Shown here piece by piece: positions 1-9,208 of a DNA stretch of 64,000 bases. Location of the stretch: positions 1,860,001 through 1,924,000 of the forward strand of contig NZ_CP017014.1 in assembly GCF_001767395.1 (NCBI RefSeq), read 5' to 3'. Source of the stretch: Rhodococcus sp. WMMA185. GTDB taxonomy: Bacteria > Actinomycetota > Actinomycetes > Mycobacteriales > Mycobacteriaceae. The position numbers were made by a program, and so were the translations under genes. The notes beneath the pieces were generated by a model, which saw nothing but the letters and a program-made list of their open reading frames with translations, was not told the origin of the DNA and ran no database searches. The stretch's first letter is position 1. Each line of letters opens with the position of its first letter.

Positions 1-19
1 GCGAATTTTCGGGCGTCAC
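1..19 (-). CDS. possible 5' end of a divergent gene, cut by window edge
   Basis: Read on the minus strand, a GTG codon at 19-17 opens a frame of only six codons (V-T-P-E-N-S) before the window ends. A good ribosome binding site, GGAGG, lies about seven bases upstream of it, reading from about 31 to 27. This is the only reason for proposing a gene start here. If real, the gene diverges from the acyl-CoA-dehydrogenase-like pair, and its regulator would be a natural candidate because such genes often face the operon they control. The product cannot be guessed from six residues. Confidence 0.3.
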
Positions 20-318
20 GACGAAACCTCCACGTAGGGTTTCCCCGACCGGTGAAAGCGTGGCCACCTCCGAATCCAGACTCGCACATGCGAGAGGCGG
101 ACGCTTGTCCTCGCCCCCCGGATCATGCGTTCGCGATCACTAGGGCACACAAGAATTCATAGTTGCACAGCTTGCGAGTCGCTGTTCGGCCATTCGTTCG
201 TGACGATGCCGTGACCAGGCCAAATGTACTGTGTAGAGACCTATTCGAGACGGTCTTGATGCTTGGGCCGAAGCAATATCGGCGATGTCACCCGGATCGA
301 TTGGCTACCGTGCTCGAT
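20..318. other. intergenic region with a 14-bp palindrome
   Basis: No convincing gene is present in this stretch. It contains a short perfect palindrome, CTCGCA-CA-TGCGAG, at 81-94, which could be an operator between the two divergent transcription units. The part just before 319 resembles the DNA upstream of the second acyl-CoA-dehydrogenase-like gene (about 1383-1440), so the duplication that made the pair included some upstream sequence. Confidence 0.4.
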
Positions 319-344
319 CAGATCGCGCGGGTACGCTCGATCTG
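319..344. promoter_or_regulatory. inverted repeat abutting start codon of paralog A
   Basis: The arms CAGATCGCGCG (319-329) and CGCTCGATCTG (334-344) are inverted copies with one mismatch, separated by GGTA. The right arm ends on the base before the proposed GTG start at 345. The equivalent place before the second paralog carries a perfect version with a compensating pair of changes, which argues that the symmetry is selected. It may be a repressor operator overlapping the translation start, or an RNA hairpin controlling translation. Confidence 0.6.
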
Positions 345-1382
345 GTGAACCACTGGATCGAACGCGCTCACGACGTCGCAGAGAACGTCTTTGCTCCGGT
401 GGCCGACACCGTCGACGCCGAGGGGAAGATCCCGCCCAGCCACTTCGAAATCCTGGCCAAGGAGGGTTTTTACGGGATCAGCGCACCCCCCGAACGCGGC
501 GGACCCGAATTGGGCCCCGAGGACCGAGCAGACCTCTTCGAAACCATGTTCGGCAGCTGCCTGGCCACCGCATTCACTTGGGCACAGCATGGCGGCGTCG
601 TGAGACGGCTGGCCACGTCGCCGAACGCCGCCCTGCGCGACACCTACTGGGATGCCGTCGTAACCGGATCCGTCAAGAGTGGCATCTCGGGTGCGGGAGC
701 CGCCCCGCAGCCGCCGCTGCTTCACGCGCGGCGCACCGACGGTGGCTACGTTCTCAACGGTGTGGCGCCGTTTGTCACCGGTTGGGGCATCATCGATGTC
801 GTGCTGTTTCTGGCCCGCGACGAGGTCGATGATTCGATCGTGGCGATGGTTGTCGATGCGCACCCGAACAAGGGGGTTTCTGTTCACCCGCTGCCACTGA
901 TCGCCGCGAACGCAAGCAACACCGTCAAAGTTGGATTCGAGAACTTCCAGGTTTCAAGCGATCGGGTGTGCGACGTGTTCGCCCGCGACGAGTTCATGGC
1001 CGGAGAGACACTTCTGTCCAAGTTCAACGCAACGATGCCGTTGGGCATTGCCCGGCGGTGCTTCCAGGAACTCGAGAAGCGGGCAGTCGACACAACCGTC
1101 TTCGCGGCACAGCTGTCGACCGTCCGTGACCATCTCGATGCCACATTGACCGGAGGATATGACCGGAACGAGGCCCGAGCGGAGGCCGCGGTACTGGCCA
1201 TTCGAACCGCCACAGCCCTCATGGCGGCGACCGGCAGTTCCTCGTCGGTGAGAGGCAACACCGCCGAACGACTCGCACGCGAGGCAATGCTGGCCATGAT
1301 GGTCGCATCGCGGCCGGAGCTTCGCACGGCGCTAGTCGATGAACTCGCAGCGCCGGCCCCCCTGACTTCATCCCGATTGTGA
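345..1382 (+). CDS. acyl-CoA dehydrogenase-like flavoprotein, paralog A
   Basis: This 345-residue protein resembles acyl-CoA dehydrogenases. A helical N-terminal part contains the typical E-x-F-Y-G-I and P-P-E-x-G-G-P stretch, followed by a middle beta region with S-G-I-S-G-A-G and a G-Y-x-L-N-G turn, and then a helical C-terminal part. It would bind FAD and either oxidise an acyl thioester or act as a flavin monooxygenase of the same fold; the substrate is unknown. Start choice: similarity to the next gene begins at the GTG at 345, directly after the inverted repeat. No strong ribosome binding site is visible, so a start further upstream is possible. It is shorter than the roughly 380 residues usual for the family. 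The second paralog follows after 83 bases. Confidence 0.7.
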   Translation: MNHWIERAHDVAENVFAPVADTVDAEGKIPPSHFEILAKEGFYGISAPPERGGPELGPEDRADLFETMFGSCLATAFTWAQHGGVVRRLATSPNAALRDTYWDAVVTGSVKSGISGAGAAPQPPLLHARRTDGGYVLNGVAPFVTGWGIIDVVLFLARDEVDDSIVAMVVDAHPNKGVSVHPLPLIAANASNTVKVGFENFQVSSDRVCDVFARDEFMAGETLLSKFNATMPLGIARRCFQELEKRAVDTTVFAAQLSTVRDHLDATLTGGYDRNEARAEAAVLAIRTATALMAATGSSSSVRGNTAERLAREAMLAMMVASRPELRTALVDELAAPAPLTSSRL

Positions 1383-1440
1383 AGTGTCGTCACGCAGCAT
1401 CGACGGCGTCAGCCCGAATCGTTCGGCCACCTTGTTCGAT

Positions 1441-1465
1441 CACATCGAGCGGTACGCTCGATGTG
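1441..1465. promoter_or_regulatory. perfect inverted repeat abutting start codon of paralog B
   Basis: The arms CACATCGAGCG (1441-1451) and CGCTCGATGTG (1455-1465) are perfectly complementary around GTA. Compared with the copy before paralog A, the third base of the left arm is C instead of G and the matching base of the right arm is G instead of C. Pairing is therefore preserved after both changed. It probably serves as an operator or as a translation-control hairpin. Confidence 0.65.
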
Positions 1466-2503
1466 GTGAACCACTGGATCGAACGCGCTCACCACATCGC
1501 CGAGACGGTGCTCCTGCCCGCGGCCAACACCGTCGACGCGGAGGGGAAGATCCCGCCCGGCCACTTCGAGGCGCTGGCTGTCGAAGGCTTCTACGGCATC
1601 AACGTTCCCCCTGAGCTCGGCGGGCCCGATCTGAGTGTCGACGACAGGGCCGATCTGCTGGAGGTCCTGCACGGAGCTTGCCTGGCCACCGCATTCACAT
1701 GGGCACAGCACGGCGGCCTCGTCAATCACTTGGCAACGTCGCCGAACGCCGCCCTTCGCGACACCTACTGGAATGGCCTCCTGAACGGGTCCATCAAGGG
1801 CGGCATCTCCGGCGCGGGAGCCGCTCCGCAACCACCGCTGCTCTACGCGCGACGCACCGACGACGGCTACGTGCTCAACGGTATGGCGCCGTTCGTCACT
1901 GGTTGGAACATCATTGACGTCATGCTCATCTTGGCCCGCGACGAACTCGACGACTCGATCGTAGAGGTCGTTGTCGATGCGCGCTCGGCCGAGGGAATGT
2001 CTGTGCAGACGCTGCCACTCATAGCCGCGCGCGCAAGCAACACGGTCAGGATTCGATTCGAGAACTTCCAGGTTCCCGCCGATCGGGTGTGCAACGTGAT
2101 CACCCGGGACGAATTCATGGCAGGAGAAACTCTCCTTTCCAGATTCGTCGCATCGATGCCCATTGGTATCGCTCGGCGGTGTCTGGCAGGGCTCGAGGAA
2201 CGGGACGTGGACACGGCGAACTTCATGGCGCAACTGGCAACCGTCCGCGACCATCTCAACGCGACATTGTCCGGCGACTACGACCTCCACGTCGCCCGGG
2301 CCGAGGCCTTGGCGCTGGCCGTTCGAGCGGCCACGGCCCTCGTGGCGGCCACGGGTAGCTCCTCGTCCGTGAAAGGCAACACGGCCGAGCGGCTCGTTCG
2401 TGAGTCCATGTTGGCGATGGTGGTGGGGTCGCGGCCCGAGGTTCGCGCCGCACTGCTCGACCAATTCACCGCGGCGGCCCCATTGGCTTCATCCCTGCCG
2501 TGA
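1466..2503 (+). CDS. acyl-CoA dehydrogenase-like flavoprotein, paralog B
   Basis: This gene encodes 345 residues, the same length as the preceding paralog, and aligns with it without obvious gaps along its whole length. It shares the E-G-F-Y-G-I, S-G-I-S-G-A-G, F-V-T-G-W and D-E-F-M-A-G-E-T-L-L blocks. The family assignment is acyl-CoA dehydrogenase fold with FAD as cofactor; the substrate is unknown. The start is placed at GTG 1466, where similarity to paralog A begins, although a GTG at 1463 and longer frames are also open. Two copies side by side with matching control sites suggest a heteromeric enzyme or substrate diversification after tandem duplication. Confidence 0.7.
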   Translation: MNHWIERAHHIAETVLLPAANTVDAEGKIPPGHFEALAVEGFYGINVPPELGGPDLSVDDRADLLEVLHGACLATAFTWAQHGGLVNHLATSPNAALRDTYWNGLLNGSIKGGISGAGAAPQPPLLYARRTDDGYVLNGMAPFVTGWNIIDVMLILARDELDDSIVEVVVDARSAEGMSVQTLPLIAARASNTVRIRFENFQVPADRVCNVITRDEFMAGETLLSRFVASMPIGIARRCLAGLEERDVDTANFMAQLATVRDHLNATLSGDYDLHVARAEALALAVRAATALVAATGSSSSVKGNTAERLVRESMLAMVVGSRPEVRAALLDQFTAAAPLASSLP

Positions 2504-2731
2504 GTGCGGACGTTGCGCTTCAACCAACGACCAACATATCGTTGATTCGTATTTGCCGAACACGCATTTTCTTCATCGCGACTTCGCGCGAGCTGACTTC
2601 GGACAAAGCGGGTTCGACAGCGATTCCTCGAGGATCGCGGATGTCTACCACAACATTCGAGCAAGATAGATGGCCGCGGGTACACCACCGGAAACGGTAA
2701 ACGAGGCCACGCTATTGCAAGGGGGTTCGAA

Positions 2732-3550
2732 GTGAAGAAGGTAGTGGTGATTACCGGTGCGTCATCTGGAATCGGCTTCGCTACGCTGGAGAAGCTTGTA
2801 GCTGAAGGTCATACGGTTTATGGTTCCGCACGGACCGAAGAAGACGCGAACAAGATCGAGAGTGCCGGCGGTAAGCCGTTGGAAATGGAGATGACAGAAT
2901 CTTCGACCCTCGAAAAGGCCGTGAATTCGGTTGCAGAGGATGCGGGTCGTATCGATGTACTGTTCAACAATGCGGGCTATGGGTTGTATGGCTCCGTCGA
3001 GGAGACCTCGATCGACAAAGCCAAACACCAGTTCGAAGTGAATCTGTTCGGACTGGCCCGGATGACACAGCTTGTCCTGCCGTACATGCGAAAGCAAGAA
3101 GCGGGCACGATCATCAACACGTCGTCGATGGGCGGAAAGGTATACACACCGCTCGGCGCCTGGTATCACGCCACCAAGCACGCGCTGGAGGGCTGGTCGG
3201 ACTGCCTACGACTCGAGCTGAAGCAGTTCGGGATCGATGTGGTCGTTATCGAACCGGGCGGTATCCAGACGGCGTGGGGCACCGTCGCTGCGGACAATCT
3301 CCAAGAGATCTCGAGCGGCGGACCGTACAGGGACTTCGGGAAAAGGGTCGCCGACGGCATGAGAAGCAGGTACGAAAAGCAGGGATCGCTTACTCCCCCA
3401 TCTGCCATCGCCGATGTTGTATCGAAAGCCGTATCTTCCAAGAGACCGAAGACACGATACGTGGCCGGCAAGTACGCGCGACCACTGCTGTTCATCCGAA
3501 AGTACTTTGGCGACAGGGTATACGACCGCGTGGCGATGTCCGCCGCCTGA
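2732..3550 (+). CDS. short-chain dehydrogenase/reductase (classical SDR)
   Basis: The product is a 272-residue NAD(P)-dependent oxidoreductase. It shows the nucleotide-binding T-G-A-S-S-G-I-G at residues 8-15, the N-N-A-G motif and the catalytic Y-x-x-x-K in W-Y-H-A-T-K-H-A. The GTG start at 2732 follows a G-rich ribosome binding site (AAGGGGG). The substrate is unknown. Many close classical SDRs with a P-G-G-I-x-T segment act on steroid-like or long-chain alcohols, but the sequence does not decide this. Its codons look visibly less G+C-rich than those of the flanking cob genes, which hints at recent acquisition. It is separated from cobN by a terminator-like hairpin. The 228-bp stretch before it is A+T-richer and shows no gene. 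Confidence 0.85.
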   Translation: MKKVVVITGASSGIGFATLEKLVAEGHTVYGSARTEEDANKIESAGGKPLEMEMTESSTLEKAVNSVAEDAGRIDVLFNNAGYGLYGSVEETSIDKAKHQFEVNLFGLARMTQLVLPYMRKQEAGTIINTSSMGGKVYTPLGAWYHATKHALEGWSDCLRLELKQFGIDVVVIEPGGIQTAWGTVAADNLQEISSGGPYRDFGKRVADGMRSRYEKQGSLTPPSAIADVVSKAVSSKRPKTRYVAGKYARPLLFIRKYFGDRVYDRVAMSAA

Positions 3551-3553
3551 ACG

Positions 3554-3584
3554 GCCGCCGCCCGATAGCTTCGGGCGACGGCCG
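3554..3584. terminator. hairpin between convergent SDR and cobN
   Basis: The sequence GGCCG-c-CGCCCGA-TAGCT-TCGGGCG-a-CGGCC forms a stem of seven plus five pairs around one mismatch. It lies in the 60-bp gap between two converging genes and has no T-run, as is common in high-G+C actinobacteria. It could stop transcription from both sides. Confidence 0.55.
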
Positions 3585-3610
3585 TAGCGGAACGGGTTCT
3601 CGCTGGGAGA

Positions 3611-6600
3611 TCAGTCGCCCTCGAGCTCACCCTCGGTTTCGAGGTACACCTGCCGCAATCCGTCGAGCGTCGCCTGCTCGGGATGCTCCCACATGCCCCG
3701 CTCGACGCCCTCGAGGAGGCGTTCGGCTATACCGTGCAGCGCCCACGGGTTGGACTGCTCCATGAACTTGCGATTCTGCTCGTCGAGCACGTACGACTCG
3801 GCGAGCTTCTCGTACATCCAATCGGCGACCACGTTGGTGGTTGCGTCGTATCCGAACAGGTAGTCCACGGTGGCCGCCATCTCGAACGCACCCTTGTAGC
3901 CGTGACGGCGCATCGCCTCGAGCCACCGCGGGTTCACCACCCGGGCACGGAACACCCGGGACGTCTCCTCCGACAGGGTGCGGGTGCGCACCGACTCCGG
4001 CCGGGTGCTGTCGCCGATGTAAGCCTCCGGTGACGTCCCGGTGAGCGCACGCACCGTTGCGACCATCCCCCCGTGGTACTGGAAGTAGTCGTCGGCGTCG
4101 GCGATGTCGTGCTCACGGGTGTCGGTGTTCTTGGCCGCCACGGCGATACGGCGGTACGCGGAGCGCATGTCGTCGGCTGCAGGCGCGCCGTCGAGTCCGC
4201 GCCCGTACGCGAACCCACCCCACGTGGTGTAGACGTCGGCGAGATCGGCGTCCCCGCGCCAACTCTTCGAGTCGATCAACTGCAGCAACCCGGCTCCGTA
4301 GGTGCCCGGCTTGGAACCGAAGATGCGGGTGGTCGCCCGCCGCTCGTCGCCGTGCTCGGCGAGGTCGGCCTGTACGTGCGCTCGGACGAAGTTCTGCTCC
4401 GCAGGCTCGTCGAGGGCGGCCACCAACCGGACGGCGTCGTCGAGCAACGCCAGTACGTGCGGGAAGGCATCACGGAAGAAGCCGCTGATGCGGACCGTGA
4501 CGTCGATGCGCGGACGCGCCAGTTCGTCGAGGCCGATCACCTCGAGGTTCGTCACCCGGCGGCTGGCCTCGTCCCACACCGGCCGCACACCGAGGAGCGC
4601 GAAAACCTCGGCGATATCGTCACCGGAGGTCCGCATGGCGGAGGTGCCCCACACCGACAGGCCCACCGACCGCGGCCAACCGCCGTGGTCCGACTTGTAC
4701 CGGTCCAGCAGTGATTCAGCCATGGCCTGGCCGGTTTCCCAGGCCAGCCGCGACGGCACCGCTTTGGGGTCGACCGAATAGAAGTTGCGGCCCGTCGGGA
4801 GCACGTTGATCAGCCCGCGCAGCGGTGAACCACTGGGTCCCGCGGCGATGAACCCGCCGTCGAGCGCGTGCAGCACCTGGCCGATCTCGCTGTCGGTTTC
4901 GCGCAGCCTCGGCACCACCTCGGTGGCCGCGAAGCGGAGTATCTGAGCGACCGTGGTGTCATCGGTGAGGGTGTCCGCGGCGTCGGGCCGCCACCCCGCG
5001 TCGTGCATGCGCTCCACCAGCGCCTGCGCCTGCTTCTCGATATCGTCTACCCGGGTACGGGATTCGTCGCCGTCTTCGCTGAGGCCGAGCGCCTCCCGCA
5101 GCCCCGGAACGGTCTGCTCGCCTCCCCACATCTGCCGGGCCCGCAACATGGCGAGAACAAGTTCGACCTCGGCGCCGTCGCGGGGCGCCCGGCCGAGGAC
5201 GTGGAGGCCGTCGCGGATCTGGACGTCCTTGATTTCGCACAGCCAGCCGTCGACGTGCAGAAGCATGTCGTCGAACACGTCTTCGTCGGGGCGTTCGTCG
5301 AGACCGAGATCGTGGTCCATCTTGGCGGCCCGCATCAATGTCCAGATCTGCTGACGAATCGCCGGCAACTTCGACGGATCCAGGGCGGAGATGTTCGCGT
5401 GCTCGTCGAGGAGTTGTTCGAGCCGAGCGATGTCGCCGTAGCTCTCGGCGCGGGCCATCGGCGGGATCAAGTGGTCGACCAGGGTCGCGTGGGCACGCCG
5501 CTTTGCTTGGGTGCCCTCTCCGGGATCGTTGACAAGGAACGGATAGATCAACGGCAGGTCGCCGAGCGCGGCATCGGTTCCGCACGACGCGGACATGCCG
5601 AGCGTCTTGCCCGGCAACCATTCGAGGTTTCCGTGCTTGCCGAGATGGACGAGCGCATCCGCCCCGAAACCGCCGGCCGTCGCGCTTGCGGCGATCCAGC
5701 GGTAGGCGGCGAGGTAGTGGTGACTCGGCGGAAGGTCCGGGTCGTGGTAGATCGCGACCGGGTTCTCACCGAATCCACGTGGCGGTTGCACCATGAGCAC
5801 AAGGTTGCCGAACTGCATTGCCGCGATGACGATTTCACCGTCCGGATCCTGGGACCGGTCGACATACAGCTCGCCGGGCGCCGGGCCCCAGTGCTCCTCG
5901 ACGCCCTCGCGCAGATCCGCGGGCAGCGCCGCGAACCACTCGCGGTAGCGGGCGGCGGAGATACGGATCGGATTGCCCTCGAGTTGCTCCGCGGTCAACC
6001 AGTCCGGGTCCTGACCGCCAGCGGCGATCAGGGCATGAATCAGCGCATCCCCGTCCTGCGCAGCCAGTCCGGGCACGGCGTCCGGCCCGTCTTCGGGCCC
6101 CAGGTCGTATCCGGCCGCGCGCATCTCGGTGAGCAGCCGAATCGTGCTGGCGGGGGTGTCGAGACCAACCGCGTTGCCGATGCGGGCGTGCTTGGTGGGA
6201 TACGCCGACAGCATCAGCACAATCCGCCGTTCCGATGCGGGGATGCGGCGCAGTCGGGCGTGCCGGACCGCGATGCCCGCCACCCGGGCCGCGCGTTCGG
6301 CGTCGGGAACATAGGTGGAGAGGCCGTCGGCGTCGATCTCCTTGAACGAGAACGGCACCGTGATCAGCCGGCCGTCGAATTCGGGTACCGCGACCTGGGT
6401 CGCCACGTCGAGCGGGGACAGTCCGTCGTCGTTGGACTCCCACGATTCGCGACTGCTGGTCAGGCACAGGCCCTGCAGGATCGGTACGTCGAGTGCGGCG
6501 AGGGCGGCGACGTCCCAGGACTCGTCGTCACCTCCGGCCGAGACCCCGGCCGGTTTCGTTCCTCCGGCTGCGAGGACGGTGACCACCAGTGCGTCGGCGC

Positions 6601-7216
6601 GGCGCAGGGTCTGCAGCAACTCGGGTTCGGCGGTGCGCAGCGAGGCGCAGTAGATCGGCAGCGGATGTGCACCGGCGGCCTCGACGGCCTCACACAGCGC
6701 CTCGATGTAGCGGGTGTTTCCCGCCAGGTGCTGGGCCCGGTAGTACAGGACCGCGACCGTGGGGCGGTCGCCGTCGGATTGGTTCGGGGCGAACGGTGCT
6801 ATCCCCCAGCTGGGCAGGCGAACCGGCGCCTCGAACCCGTGACCGGTGAGCAGCACCGTGTCCGACAGGAAGTGGTGCAATTGCGCGAGGTTGTCGGCGC
6901 CGCCCTCGGCGAGGTAATTGTGCGCCTCGGCAGCGACCCCGGCGGCAACCGTCGAGCACTCCATCAACTCGGCGTCGGGGGCGTGCTCGCCACCGACCAC
7001 GACCACGGGCAACCCGGCGGCCAGAACCGCGGCGAGGCCCTCCTCCCATGCCCGCCGTCCACCGAGGATGCGCACGACCACGAGATCGGCGCCCTCGAGC
7101 AGTCCCGGCAGATCCTCCTCGACGAGCAGTCGTGCCGGGTTCGCCCATCGATAGTCCGCGCCGCTGGCGCGCGCGCTGAGCAGGTCGGTGTCGGAGGTGG
7201 AGAGCAGCAGGATCAC
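3611..7216 (-). CDS. cobN: cobaltochelatase large subunit CobN
   Basis: CobN is the large subunit of the ATP-dependent aerobic cobaltochelatase. It inserts cobalt into hydrogenobyrinic acid a,c-diamide in the cytoplasm, together with AAA-type partner subunits that are not in this window. The 1201-residue length fits the family (about 1200-1275). The signature H-x-G-K-H-G-N-L-E-W-L-P-G-K is encoded near 5605-5650. The GTG at 7216 is chosen because the protein then begins V-I-L-L-L-S-T-S like its relatives and because AGGAAGG stands eight bases upstream at 7231-7225. The open frame continues to 7381, but that part is the riboswitch leader. The gene stands alone on this strand, divergent from cobG-cobH-cobIJ. 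Confidence 0.96.
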   Translation of the reverse strand: MILLLSTSDTDLLSARASGADYRWANPARLLVEEDLPGLLEGADLVVVRILGGRRAWEEGLAAVLAAGLPVVVVGGEHAPDAELMECSTVAAGVAAEAHNYLAEGGADNLAQLHHFLSDTVLLTGHGFEAPVRLPSWGIAPFAPNQSDGDRPTVAVLYYRAQHLAGNTRYIEALCEAVEAAGAHPLPIYCASLRTAEPELLQTLRRADALVVTVLAAGGTKPAGVSAGGDDESWDVAALAALDVPILQGLCLTSSRESWESNDDGLSPLDVATQVAVPEFDGRLITVPFSFKEIDADGLSTYVPDAERAARVAGIAVRHARLRRIPASERRIVLMLSAYPTKHARIGNAVGLDTPASTIRLLTEMRAAGYDLGPEDGPDAVPGLAAQDGDALIHALIAAGGQDPDWLTAEQLEGNPIRISAARYREWFAALPADLREGVEEHWGPAPGELYVDRSQDPDGEIVIAAMQFGNLVLMVQPPRGFGENPVAIYHDPDLPPSHHYLAAYRWIAASATAGGFGADALVHLGKHGNLEWLPGKTLGMSASCGTDAALGDLPLIYPFLVNDPGEGTQAKRRAHATLVDHLIPPMARAESYGDIARLEQLLDEHANISALDPSKLPAIRQQIWTLMRAAKMDHDLGLDERPDEDVFDDMLLHVDGWLCEIKDVQIRDGLHVLGRAPRDGAEVELVLAMLRARQMWGGEQTVPGLREALGLSEDGDESRTRVDDIEKQAQALVERMHDAGWRPDAADTLTDDTTVAQILRFAATEVVPRLRETDSEIGQVLHALDGGFIAAGPSGSPLRGLINVLPTGRNFYSVDPKAVPSRLAWETGQAMAESLLDRYKSDHGGWPRSVGLSVWGTSAMRTSGDDIAEVFALLGVRPVWDEASRRVTNLEVIGLDELARPRIDVTVRISGFFRDAFPHVLALLDDAVRLVAALDEPAEQNFVRAHVQADLAEHGDERRATTRIFGSKPGTYGAGLLQLIDSKSWRGDADLADVYTTWGGFAYGRGLDGAPAADDMRSAYRRIAVAAKNTDTREHDIADADDYFQYHGGMVATVRALTGTSPEAYIGDSTRPESVRTRTLSEETSRVFRARVVNPRWLEAMRRHGYKGAFEMAATVDYLFGYDATTNVVADWMYEKLAESYVLDEQNRKFMEQSNPWALHGIAERLLEGVERGMWEHPEQATLDGLRQVYLETEGELEGD

Positions 7217-7395
7217 AGGTGGGGCCTTCCTGGGGTGTCGCGCCCCGTGGCGGTGGTTCCACGTAAGCCGTGGGTCTGGATCGGGCGGCAGGCGAGGGTC
7301 TGGCTCGCCCGCCGGGTTCGGCGAGCTCACAGTGGCGCGACCGCACCGGATTTCCGCCGGTTTCCTCTCCTGGAGCCGCAAGTGCTCGTGATGCT
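7217..7395 (-). promoter_or_regulatory. cobalamin (adenosylcobalamin) riboswitch upstream of cobN
   Basis: Read on the minus strand, the leader contains the conserved core GGAAACCGGCGGAAATCCGG followed by GCGGTCGCGCCACTGTGA (about 7370-7327). The B12-box-like AGCCAGACCC...GCCTGCCG follows at about 7305-7285. After it, a G+C-rich segment (CCACGGGGCGCGACACCCC) leads straight into the AGGAAGG ribosome binding site of cobN. Known members of this class bind adenosylcobalamin and then hide the ribosome binding site or terminate transcription. The position suggests translational control here. The 5' end of the RNA must lie close to, or inside, the first codons of the divergent cobG. Confidence 0.9.
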
Positions 7396-7422
7396 ACCGG
7401 GCGCCACCCGTAGCCTGGGACC

Positions 7423-8556
7423 ATGGTCGACTCCCGTTCCCGTCCCGATGCCTGCCCCGGCGCGTTCCAGGTCCACCAGGCCGCCGACGGGGCACTCGCC
7501 CGCGTCCGGCTTCCCGGCGGCGTCTTGACTCCCGCCCAGGTCCAGGCACTCGCGGAGTCGGCGCGCGACCTCGGCAACGGCGAGATCGAACTGACCTCGC
7601 GCGGCAACGTGCAACTGCGGGCTGTCAGCGATCCGCGGGAGTTGGCCCGCCGCCTCGGCGGCGCGGGACTGTTGCCCTCGGAGACTCACGAACGCGTCCG
7701 CAATATCCTCGCCTCGCCGCTGACCGGGCGCCTCGGCGGCCTCACGGATCTGCGCGGGGTGGTCGACCAACTCGACCGGGAGCTGTGTGCCGACCCCGCC
7801 CTGGCGGAACTGCCGGGCCGCACCGTCTTCACCCTCGACGACGGACGCGGTGACGTCTCTGCGCTCGGTGGTGACTTCGGCATTCACGCGGTCAGCGAGA
7901 CCGAGGCCGCCCTGGTTCTCGCCGGTCGTGACAGCGGCGCCCGAATCGCGCTGACGGAGGCGGTGACCGTGCTCTTGAACGCGGCTCGCGTCTTCCTGGA
8001 ACTTCGCGATCAGCAGTGGCGACTGTCCGAGATCACCGATGCGGTGGAACGCACGCTCGCGGCGCTCGGCCTCGTATCCACCGCCGACCCGGTCATCGGG
8101 TTTACCGAACATCGGGCACCGATCGGGTGGCTCGACCAGCCGGACGGGGGAGTCTTGCTCGGCGGTGGTCTCGCGTTCGGAATCCTCGATGAAAGGATGG
8201 CGCAGTTCCTCGCCGCGATCGACAGGCCGGTGATCGTCACCCCGTGGAAGTCATTGCTGCTGTGCGACCTCGACGAATGGTCCGCCGAGCAGGTGGTGCG
8301 CGTCCTGGCCCCGATGGGCCTGATCTTCGACGAGAACTCGCCCTGGCTGGACGTCAGCGCCTGCACCGGGCAGCCGGGATGCGACAAGGCACATGCCGAC
8401 GTGCGCGCCGACGCGCGAGAGGCCGTCGAGGCGGGTGAACTCGTCGACGGAGAGCACCGGCACTGGTCGGGATGCGAGCGGCGCTGCGGGCGTCCCCGCG
8501 GTGAGGTGATCGACGTCATTGCGACCGCGACCGGCTACCGGGTGGACAGGCCGTGA
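7423..8556 (+). CDS. cobG: precorrin-3B synthase CobG
   Basis: CobG is a monooxygenase related to sulfite/nitrite reductases that converts precorrin-3A to precorrin-3B, the oxygen-requiring step preceding ring contraction in the aerobic B12 pathway. The protein has 377 residues. The four cysteines expected to hold the [4Fe-4S] cluster are present as Cys314 and Cys320 (C-T-G-Q-P-G-C) and Cys351 and Cys355 (C-E-R-R-C). The ferredoxin-like N-terminal repeat typical of the family is visible ([15 protein letters not shown]). The ATG at 7423 has only a weak ribosome binding site. It is the first gene of cobG-cobH-cobIJ. Presence of cobG marks the aerobic rather than the anaerobic pathway. Confidence 0.95.
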   Translation: MVDSRSRPDACPGAFQVHQAADGALARVRLPGGVLTPAQVQALAESARDLGNGEIELTSRGNVQLRAVSDPRELARRLGGAGLLPSETHERVRNILASPLTGRLGGLTDLRGVVDQLDRELCADPALAELPGRTVFTLDDGRGDVSALGGDFGIHAVSETEAALVLAGRDSGARIALTEAVTVLLNAARVFLELRDQQWRLSEITDAVERTLAALGLVSTADPVIGFTEHRAPIGWLDQPDGGVLLGGGLAFGILDERMAQFLAAIDRPVIVTPWKSLLLCDLDEWSAEQVVRVLAPMGLIFDENSPWLDVSACTGQPGCDKAHADVRADAREAVEAGELVDGEHRHWSGCERRCGRPRGEVIDVIATATGYRVDRP

Positions 8557-8581
8557 GCGGCGCACCTCTATCGTGACCCGA

Positions 8582-9208
8582 ATGACCGAGTACATCCGAG
8601 ACGGCGCGGAGATCTACCGCCAGTCCTTCGCGACGATCCGCGCCGAGGCGGATCTGAGCAACTTCCCAGCGGACGTCTCGCAGGCCGTGGTCCGGATGAT
8701 CCACGCCAGCGGCCAGGTCGATCTTACGGGCGATGTCGCGTTCACCCCCGGTGTCGTCAAGGCCGCCCGCACGGCACTCGCCGGTGGCGCACCCATCCTG
8801 TGCGACGCGCAGATGGTGGCAGCCGGGGTGACGCGAAAGCGTTTGCCCGCAGACAACGAGGTGCTGTGCACGCTACGTGACCCCCGCGTCGCCGCACTGG
8901 CGGAGCGAATCGGCAACACCCGTTCCGCCGCCGCTCTCGAGTTGTGGCGCGACAAGCTCGAGGGCGCCGTCGTCGCCATCGGCAACGCACCGACCGCGCT
9001 GTTCTACCTGTTGGACATGATCGAATCGGGTGCGCCCCGGCCCGCCGCGGTCGTGGGCGGTCCGGTCGGCTTCATCGGTGCCGCGGAGTCCAAGGAGGCG
9101 CTGATCGAGCACCCCAGCGGGCTCGACTACCTGGTGGTACGCGGTCGGCGCGGTGGCAGCGCCATCACGGCAGCGGCCCTGAACGCGATTGCGAGTGAAG
9201 CAGAATGA
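8582..9208 (+). CDS. cobH: precorrin-8X methylmutase CobH
   Basis: CobH moves the methyl group from C-11 to C-12 of precorrin-8X to give hydrogenobyrinic acid. The 208-residue length is typical. Family features include the N-terminal Y-I-R-D-G-A-x-I-Y, the M-I-H-A-S-G block carrying the catalytic histidine, C-D-A-Q-M-V, and the G-x-P-V-G-F-I-G-A-x-E-S-K stretch. The ATG at 8582 is chosen because relatives begin M-T-x-Y-I-R-D-G; a GTG nine bases earlier is also in frame. The gene follows cobG after 25 bases. Its stop overlaps the start of cobIJ (ATGA), indicating translational coupling. Confidence 0.95.
   Translation: MTEYIRDGAEIYRQSFATIRAEADLSNFPADVSQAVVRMIHASGQVDLTGDVAFTPGVVKAARTALAGGAPILCDAQMVAAGVTRKRLPADNEVLCTLRDPRVAALAERIGNTRSAAALELWRDKLEGAVVAIGNAPTALFYLLDMIESGAPRPAAVVGGPVGFIGAAESKEALIEHPSGLDYLVVRGRRGGSAITAAALNAIASEAE

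Noticed and set aside
163-348. A 61-codon plus-strand frame before the first acyl-CoA-dehydrogenase-like gene
   Set aside because: There is no ribosome binding site and little protein character. Its end resembles DNA before paralog B, but this is explained by the tandem duplication.
4868-7528. An 886-codon plus-strand open frame opposite cobN
   Set aside because: It is the antisense shadow of a high-G+C gene: it lies wholly against cobN and its riboswitch, is rich in Arg/Gly/Val and shows no domain.
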